Source: Clostridia bacterium (GTDB lineage Bacteria > Bacillota > Clostridia > Oscillospirales > UBA644). Taken from it: 64,000 nt of DNA. Below are positions 37,070 to 45,926 of this stretch, piece by piece. Position 1 is the first letter of the stretch, and each line of letters starts with the position of its first letter. The DNA is taken from positions 1 to 64,000 of the forward strand of contig JAGASR010000017.1 of NCBI GenBank assembly GCA_017621705.1, read 5' to 3'. The translations under genes were made by a program, and so were the position numbers. The notes under the pieces are model-generated. The model ran no database searches and had not been told where the DNA came from. It was given only the letters and a program-made list of their open reading frames with translations.

Positions 37070-38902
37070 TTAGTTGTTATTGTCGTCGTCGATTACGGTG
37101 TATTCGGGTTCGTCACCGTTGCCGCCCTGAGGAGGAACTTCGCCGCCCTGGGGAGCCTGACCTGCAGCCTGCTGCTGAGCGTAAAGTTTTTCGGCAACTT
37201 TGTAGAATGCCTGCTGGAGAGCTTCTGTATCAGCCTTGATAGCATCAATATCGGAACCCTTGAGGGTTTCTCTGAGCTTGTTCATGCCTGCTTCCATTTC
37301 AGCTTTTTCTTCTTCGGAAACTTTATCTCCGAGTTCGCCGAGGCTCTTTTCGCACTGATAGATCATCTGTTCGGCATTGTTGCGAACTTCAACTTCTTCT
37401 CTGCGCTTCTTATCTTCAGCCGCATATTTTTCAGCTTCCGCAACAGCCTTTTCAACTTCTTCCTTGGACATGTTGGAGGAAGCGGTGATGGTGATGTGCT
37501 GTTCTTTATTTGTGCCTTTATCTTTAGCGTAAACGTTTACGATACCGTTAGCGTCGATGTCGAAGGTAACTTCGATCTGGGGTACCTGCTTCGGTGCCGG
37601 GGGAATACCGTCAAGAGAGAAGCGACCGAGGGTCTTGTTGTCAGCAGCCATTTCACGTTCGCCCTGAAGAACATGGACTTCAACGGAAGTCTGACCGTCA
37701 GCAGCGGTGGTGAAGATCTGGCTCTTGTTTACGGGGATGGTGGTGTTTCTGTCAATGATTCTGGTGAATACGCCGCCGTAAGTTTCAACACCGAGAGAAA
37801 GGGGAGTAACGTCGAGAAGAACGAGACCTGTAACGTCGCCGCCGAGGATACCTGCCTGAATAGCTGCGCCGATAGCAACGCATTCGTCGGGGTTGATGCC
37901 CTTGTGGGGTTCTTTATTGATGAATTTCTTAAGCGCTTCCTGAACTGCGGGAATTCTGGAAGAACCGCCTACGAGAAGAACTTTGTCGATCTTGTCGGGG
38001 GTGAGACCTGCGTCTGCGAGAGCTTTGCGGACGGGAGTCATTGTTGATTCAACGAGGTCTGCGGTAAGTTCGTTGAATTTAGCTCTGGTAAGGGTTACGT
38101 CGAGATGTTTGGGACCGGTAGCGTCTGCAGTGATGAAGGGGAGGTTGATGTTTGAAGAAGTCATGCCGGAAAGTTCGATCTTTGCTTTTTCAGCTGCTTC
38201 TTTAAGTCTCTGCATTGCCATTTTATCGGAACTGAGGTCGATACCGCTGTCCTTTTTGAATTCGGAAATGAGGTGCTTGATAATTCTTTCGTCGAAGTCA
38301 TCGCCGCCGAGACGGTTGTTACCGCTGGTTGCAAGAACTTCGAATACACCGTCGCAGATGTTAAGGATAGATACGTCGAAAGTACCGCCGCCAAGGTCGA
38401 ATACCATGATGTTCTGTTCGTTTTCTTTGTCAATACCGTATGCGAGAGCTGCAGCGGTCGGTTCGTTAATGATTCTCTTAACGTCGAGACCTGCGATTAT
38501 ACCTGCATTCTTGGTAGCCTGACGCTGTGCGTCGCTGAAGTATGCGGGAACGGTGATAACTGCTTCGGTAACTTTTTCTCCGAGATATGCTTCAGCATCA
38601 GCTTTGAGCTTCTGAAGGATCATAGAGGAGATCATTTCGGGAGTGTAGTCGGTACCGTCGATAGTAACTTTGGTGTTGGTACCCATTTCTCTCTTTATGG
38701 AAATGATGGTTTTGTCGGGGTTGGTGATAGCCTGACGTTTAGCGACCTGGCCTACCATTCTTTCGCCGGTCTTGGAAAAAGCAACGACGGACGGAGTGGT
38801 TCTCGCGCCTTCTGCGTTGGCAATTACTACGGGTTCGCCGCCTTCCATGATGGCGACGCAGGAGTTGGTAGTACCTAAGTCGATACCTATGATTTTGGAC
38901 AT
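37070..38902 (-). CDS. dnaK: chaperone protein DnaK (Hsp70)
   Basis: 610 residues. The ATPase domain starts [14 protein letters not shown], with [14 protein letters not shown] and [12 protein letters not shown]. The substrate domain has [16 protein letters not shown], and the tail ends YTVIDDD. The N-terminal region lacks the ~20-residue loop of Gram-negative DnaK, as usual in Firmicutes. It acts with GrpE and DnaJ in refolding. Confidence 0.98.
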   Translation of the reverse strand: MSKIIGIDLGTTNSCVAIMEGGEPVVIANAEGARTTPSVVAFSKTGERMVGQVAKRQAITNPDKTIISIKREMGTNTKVTIDGTDYTPEMISSMILQKLKADAEAYLGEKVTEAVITVPAYFSDAQRQATKNAGIIAGLDVKRIINEPTAAALAYGIDKENEQNIMVFDLGGGTFDVSILNICDGVFEVLATSGNNRLGGDDFDERIIKHLISEFKKDSGIDLSSDKMAMQRLKEAAEKAKIELSGMTSSNINLPFITADATGPKHLDVTLTRAKFNELTADLVESTMTPVRKALADAGLTPDKIDKVLLVGGSSRIPAVQEALKKFINKEPHKGINPDECVAIGAAIQAGILGGDVTGLVLLDVTPLSLGVETYGGVFTRIIDRNTTIPVNKSQIFTTAADGQTSVEVHVLQGEREMAADNKTLGRFSLDGIPPAPKQVPQIEVTFDIDANGIVNVYAKDKGTNKEQHITITASSNMSKEEVEKAVAEAEKYAAEDKKRREEVEVRNNAEQMIYQCEKSLGELGDKVSEEEKAEMEAGMNKLRETLKGSDIDAIKADTEALQQAFYKVAEKLYAQQQAAGQAPQGGEVPPQGGNGDEPEYTVIDDDNNN

Positions 38903-38955
38903 GTTGTGTTTCCTCCAATATATTTATAAGAAATATTTTTTATTTAAAGCGGTCA

Positions 38956-39486
38956 TTAGTTGACCTTGACTTTTGCGTATCTGATAACTTTTTCTCCGAG
39001 CTTGTATCCTTTCTGGAATACGTCAACAACGGAGCCTTCTTCGTATTCGTCACATTCGCACTGCATTACTGCTTCGTGAATGTTAACGTCGAATTTCTCG
39101 CCCTTTTCTCCGATCGGGGTAACGCCGAGCTGTTCAAGAGTGACGGTGAATTTATTCATTACCGCTTCGACGCCTTTTTTGAGGGGGGAGTCATCTGCGG
39201 TAGCCGCACATGCTCTTTCCATATCGTCGATTATCGGAAGGAACTTCTCAAGAGTATCTGCGACAGCGATCTGGTAAATGCCTTCTTTTTCAGCTTTGGA
39301 ACGTTTTTTGAAGTTCTCAAAGTCTGCCGCAAGTCTGATAAATTTATCTTTGTATTCGTCCGTTTCGACAGTCGCTTTGACTTCGGACTGCTCCGCGGCC
39401 GCTTCTTCGGCAACGGTCGATTCTTCCGCAGAAGTGTTTACTTCTTCTTCTTCGGTTTCGATCTTCTTGTTCTTGTCTTTTGCCAT
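38956..39486 (-). CDS. grpE: nucleotide exchange factor GrpE
   Basis: 176 residues. A long acidic N-terminus (many Glu) precedes a coiled coil (YKDKFIRLAADFENFKKRSKAEKE) and a C-terminal beta domain with GVTPIGEKGEKFDVNIHEAVMQ and VVDVFQKGYKLGEKVIRYAKVKV. It releases ADP from DnaK. It lies between hrcA and dnaK. Confidence 0.97.
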   Translation of the reverse strand: MAKDKNKKIETEEEEVNTSAEESTVAEEAAAEQSEVKATVETDEYKDKFIRLAADFENFKKRSKAEKEGIYQIAVADTLEKFLPIIDDMERACAATADDSPLKKGVEAVMNKFTVTLEQLGVTPIGEKGEKFDVNIHEAVMQCECDEYEEGSVVDVFQKGYKLGEKVIRYAKVKVN

Positions 39487-39518
39487 TATATTCTCTCCAT
39501 AGATGTATTTTTTATGTC

Positions 39519-40535
39519 TTATTCCTCAATATCGGTATGCTCGCGGAGCTGAAGAATAACGTGCTTGCAGCCTGCGATGATCTTTGAGTAATTCATTCTT
39601 GCAGGTCCGAGGACACCGACGATTATCGGAATACGGTGCTTCGTTCTCGCAGAGATTATACCGGTTGGGGTCGTTTTTATAAGGTGAGCATCTTCACCGA
39701 TCTTGATATCGATGCCGTCTCCGTCTGTCTGGAGCAGTTCGTCGAGGATATCTTCCCGTCTGTCTAAAAGCTGCATATATTCGCGAGCCGTTTCAATGTT
39801 TGCAAATTCGGGATATGAAAGCAGATTCGAGCCTCCCGAGATGCATAGTTCGTAAGATTTTATGCTGTTGACGAGATCGACTACCGGCAGTATAACGCAG
39901 TTGTATTCTGGACAGAATCTTGACATCTCATCCTTAAAAAGCATTACGCGGACACCGTTTATTTCGTTTACGGGAAATCCTGCGAATACGGAATTGAGAA
40001 TGTTGCTCAGTCGCTGCGCATCATCATTCGTTATATCCTTATCCACTCTCGTAAATACGGATTTAACGGATCCGGAGGCGCTGATCGCCATTATCGCAAT
40101 CGTTTTTCTGCCTGCAGGCATGACTTCGAAAGTAAAGCAACCGTCTTCGTAAAGAGGTGATGCCGTAAATACGGTACATCCCGAAAATTCCGCAAGCCTC
40201 GTCGCCGCATCCTTCATCGCTTCGATAAGTCCGACGCTCGCTCTTACCGCAGGGACAAGCAGCTTTAAGTCGGCTTCAGTCAGCGAATATCTGTTTATCG
40301 AGTTTTTCGCAAACAGCCGAAGTCCTTCTTCCGAAGGAATACGTCCCGCAGATGTGTGCGGCTTACACAGAAGTCCCATTTTTTCAAGCTCTAGCATTTC
40401 GCTTCGGATCGTTGCCGACGATACGTTAAGCCCTGATCTTTCGATCAATGCTTTTGAGCCTACAGGTTCGCCCGTGGAGATATATTCGGATATGACGATA
40501 TCGAGTATCTGTTTTTTTCTGTCATCAAGTGCCAC
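39519..40535 (-). CDS. hrcA: heat-inducible transcription repressor HrcA
   Basis: 338 residues from GTG 40535, which has GAGG 8 nt upstream and gives the usual start MALDDRKKQILDIVISEYI. A TTG at 40541 is too close to that site. Contains a winged-helix N-terminus (GEPVGSKALIERSGLNVSSATIRSEMLELEKMGLL) and a GAF-like core. It represses this operon by binding CIRCE and is released under heat stress with GroEL help. Confidence 0.96.
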   Translation of the reverse strand: MALDDRKKQILDIVISEYISTGEPVGSKALIERSGLNVSSATIRSEMLELEKMGLLCKPHTSAGRIPSEEGLRLFAKNSINRYSLTEADLKLLVPAVRASVGLIEAMKDAATRLAEFSGCTVFTASPLYEDGCFTFEVMPAGRKTIAIMAISASGSVKSVFTRVDKDITNDDAQRLSNILNSVFAGFPVNEINGVRVMLFKDEMSRFCPEYNCVILPVVDLVNSIKSYELCISGGSNLLSYPEFANIETAREYMQLLDRREDILDELLQTDGDGIDIKIGEDAHLIKTTPTGIISARTKHRIPIIVGVLGPARMNYSKIIAGCKHVILQLREHTDIEE

Positions 40536-40586
40536 GAACAATACCTCGCTTCCGTTGCGTAAATCGCAGCAATGATTTTTATGTTT

Positions 40587-40613
40587 TTAGCACTCTGAAC
40601 GGTCGAGTGCTAA
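40587..40613. promoter_or_regulatory. CIRCE operator
   Basis: TTAGCACTC (40587-40595), 9 bp, GAGTGCTAA (40605-40613): a perfect match to the CIRCE consensus bound by HrcA. It lies just downstream of the hrcA promoter. Confidence 0.98.
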
Positions 40614-40624
40614 CCAACACGCAT

Positions 40625-40653
40625 AATGTATCACTTTTTGAAGGATTTGTCAA
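40625..40653 (-). promoter_or_regulatory. promoter of hrcA-grpE-dnaK-dnaJ
   Basis: On the minus strand TTGACA (40653-40648) and TACATT (40630-40625), 17-bp spacer, with CIRCE starting 11 bp downstream of the -10. Confidence 0.85.
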
Positions 40654-40798
40654 GTCGAAATTGCTCTTTTTTATAAATAAAAATTTTAGTTCAAAATTCT
40701 GACACATACTTTCATGCCTTTTATGCTTTTATATTATAACTAATGTATTTATATCCGAAAAAGAAATACAGAATATAAAAGTATGCCAATATGTAAAA

Positions 40799-40830
40799 GG
40801 AACATGGGATATTATAATACCCCGTGTTCC
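40799..40830 (-). terminator. terminator overlapping the hydrolase 3' end
   Basis: On the minus strand GGAACACGGGGTA pairs with TATCCCATGTTCC (one mismatch, one G-U), followed by TTTTACAT. The stop codon of the hydrolase gene lies inside the stem. The 145 bp between it and the hrcA promoter hold nothing I recognise. Confidence 0.65.
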
Positions 40831-41777
40831 TTGAAAAATTTCATGAGTTTTTGCCGGTATTCCTCGGTTGCAACAACATATGCAAAGCCGTGAGATGCGT
40901 CTTCAACGATGAAAAGCTCTTTCGGGCTGTTGCAGGCATCATAAATCTGTTTACCCATATAGGTCGGGACAAATCTGTCTTCCGCACCGTGCGCAAGGAA
41001 GAGAGGGATCTTTGTCTTTGCGATCTCTTCTCTCGCATCGCAGTCCGAAAATCCGCTTTTTGCCAAGATCTTCGATGCGAAGCTTATTGTATGGATAAGC
41101 GGGAAAACGGGCAGATTGTCAAACGTTTTCATCGTGTGCGCGATCTCCTCTTTCGGGGAGGTGTACGGGCAGTCTGCGATCATGACTTTTACGTTTTCCG
41201 GCAGATCGAGGCTTGATGCCATACAGACGGTCGAGGCGCCCATCGAAACACCGTCAAGAACTATCGGAAATTTACGGCCGCAAAGCTCGTCGATATATTT
41301 TATCCAGTCCCGAAGATCGTAACGGTCAAGAACGCCGAAAGTTATATATTTGCCGTCGCTTTTGCCGTGGGCACGTCTGTCGTAGAAAAGAAAATTGAAG
41401 CCGTGTTCTCCGTAAAATTTAACGACGGACATAAATTCTCTTTCGGGCCACGAACGGTAACCGTGGCAGAAAATAACGGTCGCTTTTGCGTTTTCCGTGC
41501 GATAGAATTTGCCTCTGAGAGTGAGCCCGTCAAAGGTCTTGAGGGTTAACGGTTCAAAAGTCTGTTTGTCGAGCCATTCCTGACCTTCGGCTTTCATCTG
41601 TTTGTATTTTTGCTGATATTCGGTTTTCTTTGTCAGCGGTTTCTTTTTATCGCGTTTTGCCGTCGCTTCGTCCGAGTGGCGAACGATCGTCATTTTCGTT
41701 CCGATCAGTGTTCCGATAATGACGTACAGTAAAAACAGCGCCGCGACCGCCGCTAAAATTATAAAAAATATTTTCAT
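40812..41777 (-). CDS. membrane-anchored alpha/beta hydrolase
   Basis: 321 residues from ATG 41777 (AAAGGAG upstream); a longer frame is rejected. An N-terminal membrane segment (about 3-24) is followed by a hydrolase fold: oxyanion region FCHGYRS, nucleophile GVSMGAS (Ser near residue 178), acid in HGAEDRFVP, and histidine in ASHGFA. Similar to BAAT/YqkD-type esterases with unknown substrate. Its ATG overlaps the ogg stop (ATGA), so the two are translated together. Confidence 0.85.
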   Translation of the reverse strand: MKIFFIILAAVAALFLLYVIIGTLIGTKMTIVRHSDEATAKRDKKKPLTKKTEYQQKYKQMKAEGQEWLDKQTFEPLTLKTFDGLTLRGKFYRTENAKATVIFCHGYRSWPEREFMSVVKFYGEHGFNFLFYDRRAHGKSDGKYITFGVLDRYDLRDWIKYIDELCGRKFPIVLDGVSMGASTVCMASSLDLPENVKVMIADCPYTSPKEEIAHTMKTFDNLPVFPLIHTISFASKILAKSGFSDCDAREEIAKTKIPLFLAHGAEDRFVPTYMGKQIYDACNSPKELFIVEDASHGFAYVVATEEYRQKLMKFFKEHGVL

Positions 41778-42628
41778 GCTTCTCCTTTTTCGGCAGAGTT
41801 GATCCTTGCATAATGGAACATCCATTGCTGGATTATTCCCGCATCTTTGCCGAAGCGTTTTTCGTCGAAATCGTCGCCGTATATCTCTGCCATGACTCGC
41901 TTTATCCAGACATCTTTCGGGAACGCTTCTCCTCGCTCAAAACCGAAAAGCAATGCGCAGTCCGCAACTTTCGGTCCGACTCCTTTTATCTGCATCAGCG
42001 CTTTTCTCGCATCGTCCGTTTCCAGTAAAACGATCTTTTCGAAATCGATCTGTCCCGAAACGATCTTCTCTGCGGCATCGGCAATGTATTTATCTCTGAA
42101 CCCTGCTTTTATCGGGCCGAGGGCTTCGACGGTGATTTTTTTGAGATTATCTTTTGTCGGGAAAGTGTAAAGCGTATTGCCTTCAAATTCGATGGGATCT
42201 CCGAAAAGCAGGCAGAAATGCTCGATTATTTTTTTGATGCGCTTTATATTATTATTTGAAGATATTATAAAAGAAAGTGTCGCTTCGCACGGCTCCTGGC
42301 GCAGAATTCGTATGCCTTTGCCGAACTGCGATGCCTTTTTTATGTATTCGTCTCCGTCAAAACGTTTTACGACTTCCGAGTAGTCTGCATCGAGCGAAAG
42401 ATAGCGAAGCCAGATATTTTCGATATCTTCAATATCAGCTCCTTTTATGTATATGCAGCCGTCGCCCTGAATGAATCTTGCCGCTTTTCCGTATGCGACG
42501 CCGACGTAACCGTTTCCGTCATCGTTCCAGCGGAAACATTGACCGCACTCAAAAGTGTCTTTTAATGATATTTCGGTAGGTGTTATTTGAAAATATTTAT
42601 CCGAAATTTTAATAATGTCGGGAAAAAT
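41774..42628 (-). CDS. ogg: 8-oxoguanine DNA glycosylase, non-canonical ATT start
   Basis: Uninterrupted frame from 42649 to the stop at 41774-41776, encoding the N-terminal OGG block FECGQCFRW, then FIISSNNNIKRI, and the HhH-GPD core GVGPKVADCALLFGFERGEAFPKDVWIKR (catalytic Lys in PKVADC, Asp in PKDVW). It excises 8-oxoG. Upstream of Met 41995 there is no in-frame ATG, GTG or TTG, and that Met lies inside the HhH motif, so it cannot be the start. ATT 42628 lies 8 nt behind AAAGGGGG and gives 284 residues, the normal length. Either a rare ATT start or a point mutation. Confidence 0.8.
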   Translation of the reverse strand: MFPDIIKISDKYFQITPTEISLKDTFECGQCFRWNDDGNGYVGVAYGKAARFIQGDGCIYIKGADIEDIENIWLRYLSLDADYSEVVKRFDGDEYIKKASQFGKGIRILRQEPCEATLSFIISSNNNIKRIKKIIEHFCLLFGDPIEFEGNTLYTFPTKDNLKKITVEALGPIKAGFRDKYIADAAEKIVSGQIDFEKIVLLETDDARKALMQIKGVGPKVADCALLFGFERGEAFPKDVWIKRVMAEIYGDDFDEKRFGKDAGIIQQWMFHYARINSAEKGEA

Positions 42629-42664
42629 TTCAAAAACCCCCTTTCTTTTTACTTAAAAATGGTA

Positions 42665-42670
42665 TATAAT
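42665..42670 (+). promoter_or_regulatory. -10 box of ATP-grasp gene
   Basis: TATAAT at 42665-42670, 31 bp before the ATG. The -35 region (TTTCTT at 42642) is weak. Confidence 0.45.
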
Positions 42671-42701
42671 TATAAATAATAATTTATTAAGGATTTTTAT
42701 T

Positions 42702-43709
42702 ATGGGAAAACTTTCATTTCTTCTCCGTCGTTTGAGATATATGCATTACGATAAATTTTTCGCCACCGCAAAGCAGCTTCACGAAAAAACGGGCAAACCG
42801 ACCCTCTTTTTGCTCTGCGATATGGCAAACTGTGCGGTTAAATACGGCGCAGGATACGTTGACTACAGAATTGCCGAGATGTACAAGCTTTCCGCTTCAC
42901 AGCGCAAAACCGTCATAACCAGAGGCATTTCAAATAAGATCGTTGCCGAAATGAATCCGAAAGAATACTGGCATCATTTCGATAATAAAACCGAGTTCAA
43001 CGCTCTTTTTGCGGAGCACGTAAAACGCGAATGGTTTGATCTTTCAACGGGGACAAAAGAAGCGTTCGTCGAATGGTTGAACGGAAAAGAAGTTCTCGTC
43101 GCAAAACCTCTTGACGGTTCGAGCGGCAGGGGAGTAAAGAAGATCCGTCCCGAAAATTACCGCAACGATCCCGATTTTTACGAAAAACTCAAAGCCGACG
43201 GCACTGGCATTATCGAAGAATGTGTCATTCAGCACGATGCGATAAATGAGATCAATCCGTCGTCTGTCAATACAATAAGAATTGTAACTCTCAACGGACC
43301 GAAGAAAAACGGCATCGTTTATGCCTGCATCAGAATCGGGCAGAACGGCACCGATATGGATAACGTAGACTGCGGCGGCATGGCGTGCCGCATCGATCTC
43401 GAAAGCGGAATGATCTCGACTGACGGCGCAGATAAGCAGGGCAATGTTTACGAAAATCATCCCGAAAGCGGAGTAAAGCTCAAGGGCTTTACAATACCGT
43501 ATTTTGAAGATGCGAAAAATATGTGTATCGAGTCTGCAAAAAAAGTTCCGCAGATGAGATATATCGCATGGGACGTCGCAATAACTCCCGACGGCCCCGT
43601 CTTTATCGAGGGTAATTCATTCCCGTCTCACGCAGTTCCGCAGTTTTCTGCATTTTATCCCGACGGTATCGGCATTATGCCTCGCTACAGAGAATTTATT
43701 GATGTTTAA
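42702..43709 (+). CDS. sugar-transfer-associated ATP-grasp protein
   Basis: 335 residues. Matches the ATPgrasp_ST family: VAKPLDGSSGRGVKKI (nucleotide-binding loop, about residues 141-156), IIEECVIQHDAINEINPSSVNTIRIVT, and a metal-binding end VAITPDGPVFIEGNSFP. Family members sit in polysaccharide or cell-envelope loci and are thought to ligate carboxylates to amines or hydroxyls. No substrate can be named. It is 14 bp upstream of the DUF6062 gene, in one operon. Confidence 0.82.
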   Translation: MGKLSFLLRRLRYMHYDKFFATAKQLHEKTGKPTLFLLCDMANCAVKYGAGYVDYRIAEMYKLSASQRKTVITRGISNKIVAEMNPKEYWHHFDNKTEFNALFAEHVKREWFDLSTGTKEAFVEWLNGKEVLVAKPLDGSSGRGVKKIRPENYRNDPDFYEKLKADGTGIIEECVIQHDAINEINPSSVNTIRIVTLNGPKKNGIVYACIRIGQNGTDMDNVDCGGMACRIDLESGMISTDGADKQGNVYENHPESGVKLKGFTIPYFEDAKNMCIESAKKVPQMRYIAWDVAITPDGPVFIEGNSFPSHAVPQFSAFYPDGIGIMPRYREFIDV

Positions 43710-43723
43710 AAAGGGGAACGAAC

Positions 43724-44419
43724 ATGAAAGAACATATCTATACAATACCGTTAAACGAACATTTTTCGAAGCTTGAGGGTTGTCCTCTCTGCGGTCTTTT
43801 CGATATGATGGAAAGAAACGAGATCGAGGCTATCACGGGCGCTTCAATGATGGAGCCTTCGGTTCGCGTTAAAACGAATGAATACGGCTTTTGCGAACGC
43901 CATTTCGGTCAGATGCTTCTTGTCGGAAAGAAACTTCCCGTAGCGCTTATTCTCGAAAGTCACCTCAATGAGATTCATAAAGATCTTCATAAGAAAAAAG
44001 GTGACGTTCAGGCGAAAAAACTCAAAAACCTCGAAGAGGATTGTTATGTATGCCGCCGTATAAGTGACAATATGGACAGCGTTTTTTCAAACCTTTTCTA
44101 TCTTTACAGACATGAAGAAAACTTCCGTGACCTTTTTGCTAAACAGAAATTTTTCTGCCTTCCCCATTACCGCGAACTTTTGGAATACGGCGCTAAAAAT
44201 CTTACCAAAAAGGAATTCGCCGCGTTTTTCGAGGTTGCAAACAGCATCGAAATGAACTATCTTGAAACTCTTCACGGAGATATTGATTGGTTTACAAGAA
44301 AATTCGATTACCGATTTGCGAAAGAAGACTGGAAAAACAGCAAAGACGCTATCGAACGAACGGTCTACACCCTCACCGGTCATATGCCTAAATTCAAAAG
44401 CGATAATATAGAGATCTGA
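43724..44419 (+). CDS. DUF6062 family protein
   Basis: 231 residues with GGGGAACGAAC before the ATG. Two matching cysteine units occur: CPLC near residue 20 with CERHF near 65, and CYVC near 109 with CLPHY near 145. This internal duplication suggests two metal-binding or redox sites. I recognise it as DUF6062, a cytoplasmic family in Clostridia without a known function. Ends at a shared terminator. Confidence 0.72.
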   Translation: MKEHIYTIPLNEHFSKLEGCPLCGLFDMMERNEIEAITGASMMEPSVRVKTNEYGFCERHFGQMLLVGKKLPVALILESHLNEIHKDLHKKKGDVQAKKLKNLEEDCYVCRRISDNMDSVFSNLFYLYRHEENFRDLFAKQKFFCLPHYRELLEYGAKNLTKKEFAAFFEVANSIEMNYLETLHGDIDWFTRKFDYRFAKEDWKNSKDAIERTVYTLTGHMPKFKSDNIEI

Positions 44420-44435
44420 CAATTAATAAATAATA

Positions 44436-44471
44436 CGGAACGCCGATAAAACGCGGCGTTCCGATTTTTTA
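44436..44471. terminator. bidirectional terminator, DUF6062 / UroD-like
   Basis: CGGAACGCCG (44436-44445) and CGGCGTTCCG (44454-44463) form a perfect 10-bp stem followed by ATTTTTT, and it is flanked by A-rich sequence on the left. Confidence 0.92.
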
Positions 44472-45443
44472 GTATTTTCTGTGTTTTTTCCAAACGTCGA
44501 GAACGAGCTGATAACGGTCTGCGGGAAGTCCTTTGAAGGGAACGTTGGACGTACAGTAAATGTATCCGCCGCCGGGTTTGCCGTGAGTAAGGCAGTATTC
44601 GGCGCTTGCAATAACTTCTTCATCGGTACCGGTCTGCATGAGTGCGCAGTTTACGTTGCCGCAGAGTGCGACTTTGTCGCCCCATTTTTCTTTGACTTCT
44701 TTGATATCCACTCTTGCCATCGGGTCGAGGGAATGGAGTGCATGGGGTTTACATTCAACGAGCTGATCGATGATCGGCATTATATCGCCGTCGGTGTGCT
44801 TGATCATGTATGCGCCCTGCTTTTTACCGTCTTCGATAATTCTTGCAAGATAGGGAGTTACGATCTTAGAGAAAGTTTCGGGAGAAACGAACGGGCCCAT
44901 GTTATAGCAATAGTCAGCGCAGAGAATAAGGGTTTCAACGCCTGCATCTATTATTCTTTTGTTTCTTTCGATAGCTGTTACGCAATATCTTTCCGCATCT
45001 GCAAGAACACCTTCAAAATCGTCCGCAAGTCGGTATGCAAATTCATACATACCGTTGCCGTCGGGGAGTGCAAAAGTTCCGTCGCCGTGGCAGTGGAACA
45101 TATATTTGCCTTCGGCTTCTTCGTGGAGAGCTTTGAGTACCATTTTCTGGTATTTGCTCAGAGAGCCGTCTTCGTTCCACATATCGGGCATATAGATCAT
45201 CGGCCAGATAGCATATTCGAGTTTTTTATACATATCCGCATGGTGCTTTGCCCAGACTCTTATTTTCTTTTCCGCATCGAGCTCTGAAAGTTTATCGAGT
45301 TCGGCACGTTTGTAATCGTTATAATTAATAGGGGATTTGCCGAACATCTCTTCTTCAAGCTGGAATTCAAGTTCAAAAGTGGGAACCTCGTCGGGCTGTT
45401 TTAAGGTGAGAGCCGCGATCGCTCTTTCTTTGGGGGTCATCAT
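44469..45443 (-). CDS. uroporphyrinogen decarboxylase family protein
   Basis: 324 residues starting MTPKERAIAALTLKQPDEVPTFE, with the URO-D barrel blocks LILCADYCYNMGPFVSPE, GAYMIKHTDGDIMPIIDQLVE and ALCGNVNCALMQTGT. The N-terminal arginine motif of true HemE is absent. These proteins belong to the MtaA/CmuA-like methyltransferase branch, acting on corrinoid proteins or small methylated compounds. No corrinoid protein gene is beside it. A truncated copy of its 3' end lies just upstream at 45521-45642. Confidence 0.8.
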   Translation of the reverse strand: MMTPKERAIAALTLKQPDEVPTFELEFQLEEEMFGKSPINYNDYKRAELDKLSELDAEKKIRVWAKHHADMYKKLEYAIWPMIYMPDMWNEDGSLSKYQKMVLKALHEEAEGKYMFHCHGDGTFALPDGNGMYEFAYRLADDFEGVLADAERYCVTAIERNKRIIDAGVETLILCADYCYNMGPFVSPETFSKIVTPYLARIIEDGKKQGAYMIKHTDGDIMPIIDQLVECKPHALHSLDPMARVDIKEVKEKWGDKVALCGNVNCALMQTGTDEEVIASAEYCLTHGKPGGGYIYCTSNVPFKGLPADRYQLVLDVWKKHRKY

Positions 45444-45520
45444 ATCTGAAATCTCCTTATGACCTATATTATTTTTTTGATTTTATCATATTTTCTTTTG
45501 TTTGTCAAGAACTTGAATAT

Positions 45521-45642
45521 CAGTATTTTCTGTGTTTTTTCCAGACATCGAGGACTAACCGATAACGGTCGGCAGGCAGTCCGTTGAAAGGTACATTCGA
45601 TGTGCAGAAAATATATCCGCAGCCGGGCTTGCTGTATGTTAA
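45521..45642 (-). pseudogene. 3'-end remnant of a second UroD-family gene
   Basis: On the minus strand an open stretch ending in TGA (45521-45523) encodes YSKPGCGYIFCTSNVPFNG then LPADRYRLVLDVWKKHRKY, nearly identical to the C-terminal ~41 residues of the gene at 44469. Homology stops abruptly at about 45642. There is no start codon or upstream body, so it is a remnant of a tandem copy or of an exchange event. Confidence 0.88.
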
Positions 45643-45846
45643 ATGGCGCTTTTTTTTAGGTGGCATCAGTATAACTCTGTTTTCTTTTTATAATTTTATC
45701 ATATAGGAAAATGATTGTCAAGATTATTTTTTGTTATTTTAAGGTGCACGCAGATATGTAAACACCGAATTATGGTTATTGATATGCATATTATATTTAT
45801 ATGTGTATATAAATGCGAAATTTAAATGACAATATGAAATAAATTG
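45643..45846. other. intergenic AT-rich region, nothing recognised
   Basis: About 200 bp without supported genes between the UroD remnant and the ABC-transporter promoter. A short run of T (45649-45657) borders the remnant. Confidence 0.4.
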
Positions 45847-45875
45847 TTGACGGAGTACGTAAAAAGATGTAAAAT
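45847..45875 (+). promoter_or_regulatory. promoter of ABC transporter gene
   Basis: TTGACG (45847-45852) and TAAAAT (45870-45875), 17-bp spacer. A second TATAAT-like element follows at 45882-45887. Confidence 0.75.
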
Positions 45876-45926
45876 ATACATATATAATATATCTTATTAT
45901 TTTAAGTAAAAAAAGGATGTGTTTTT

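Noticed and set aside
40654..40798. Possible RNA gene or extra regulatory element between hrcA promoter and hydrolase terminator
   Set aside because: Only AT-rich sequence with weak scattered inverted repeats; nothing distinct enough to call.
41774..41995. A separate 73-residue gene at the 3' end of ogg
   Set aside because: Its Met lies within the HhH motif of a continuous glycosylase frame; it is the end of ogg, not an independent gene.
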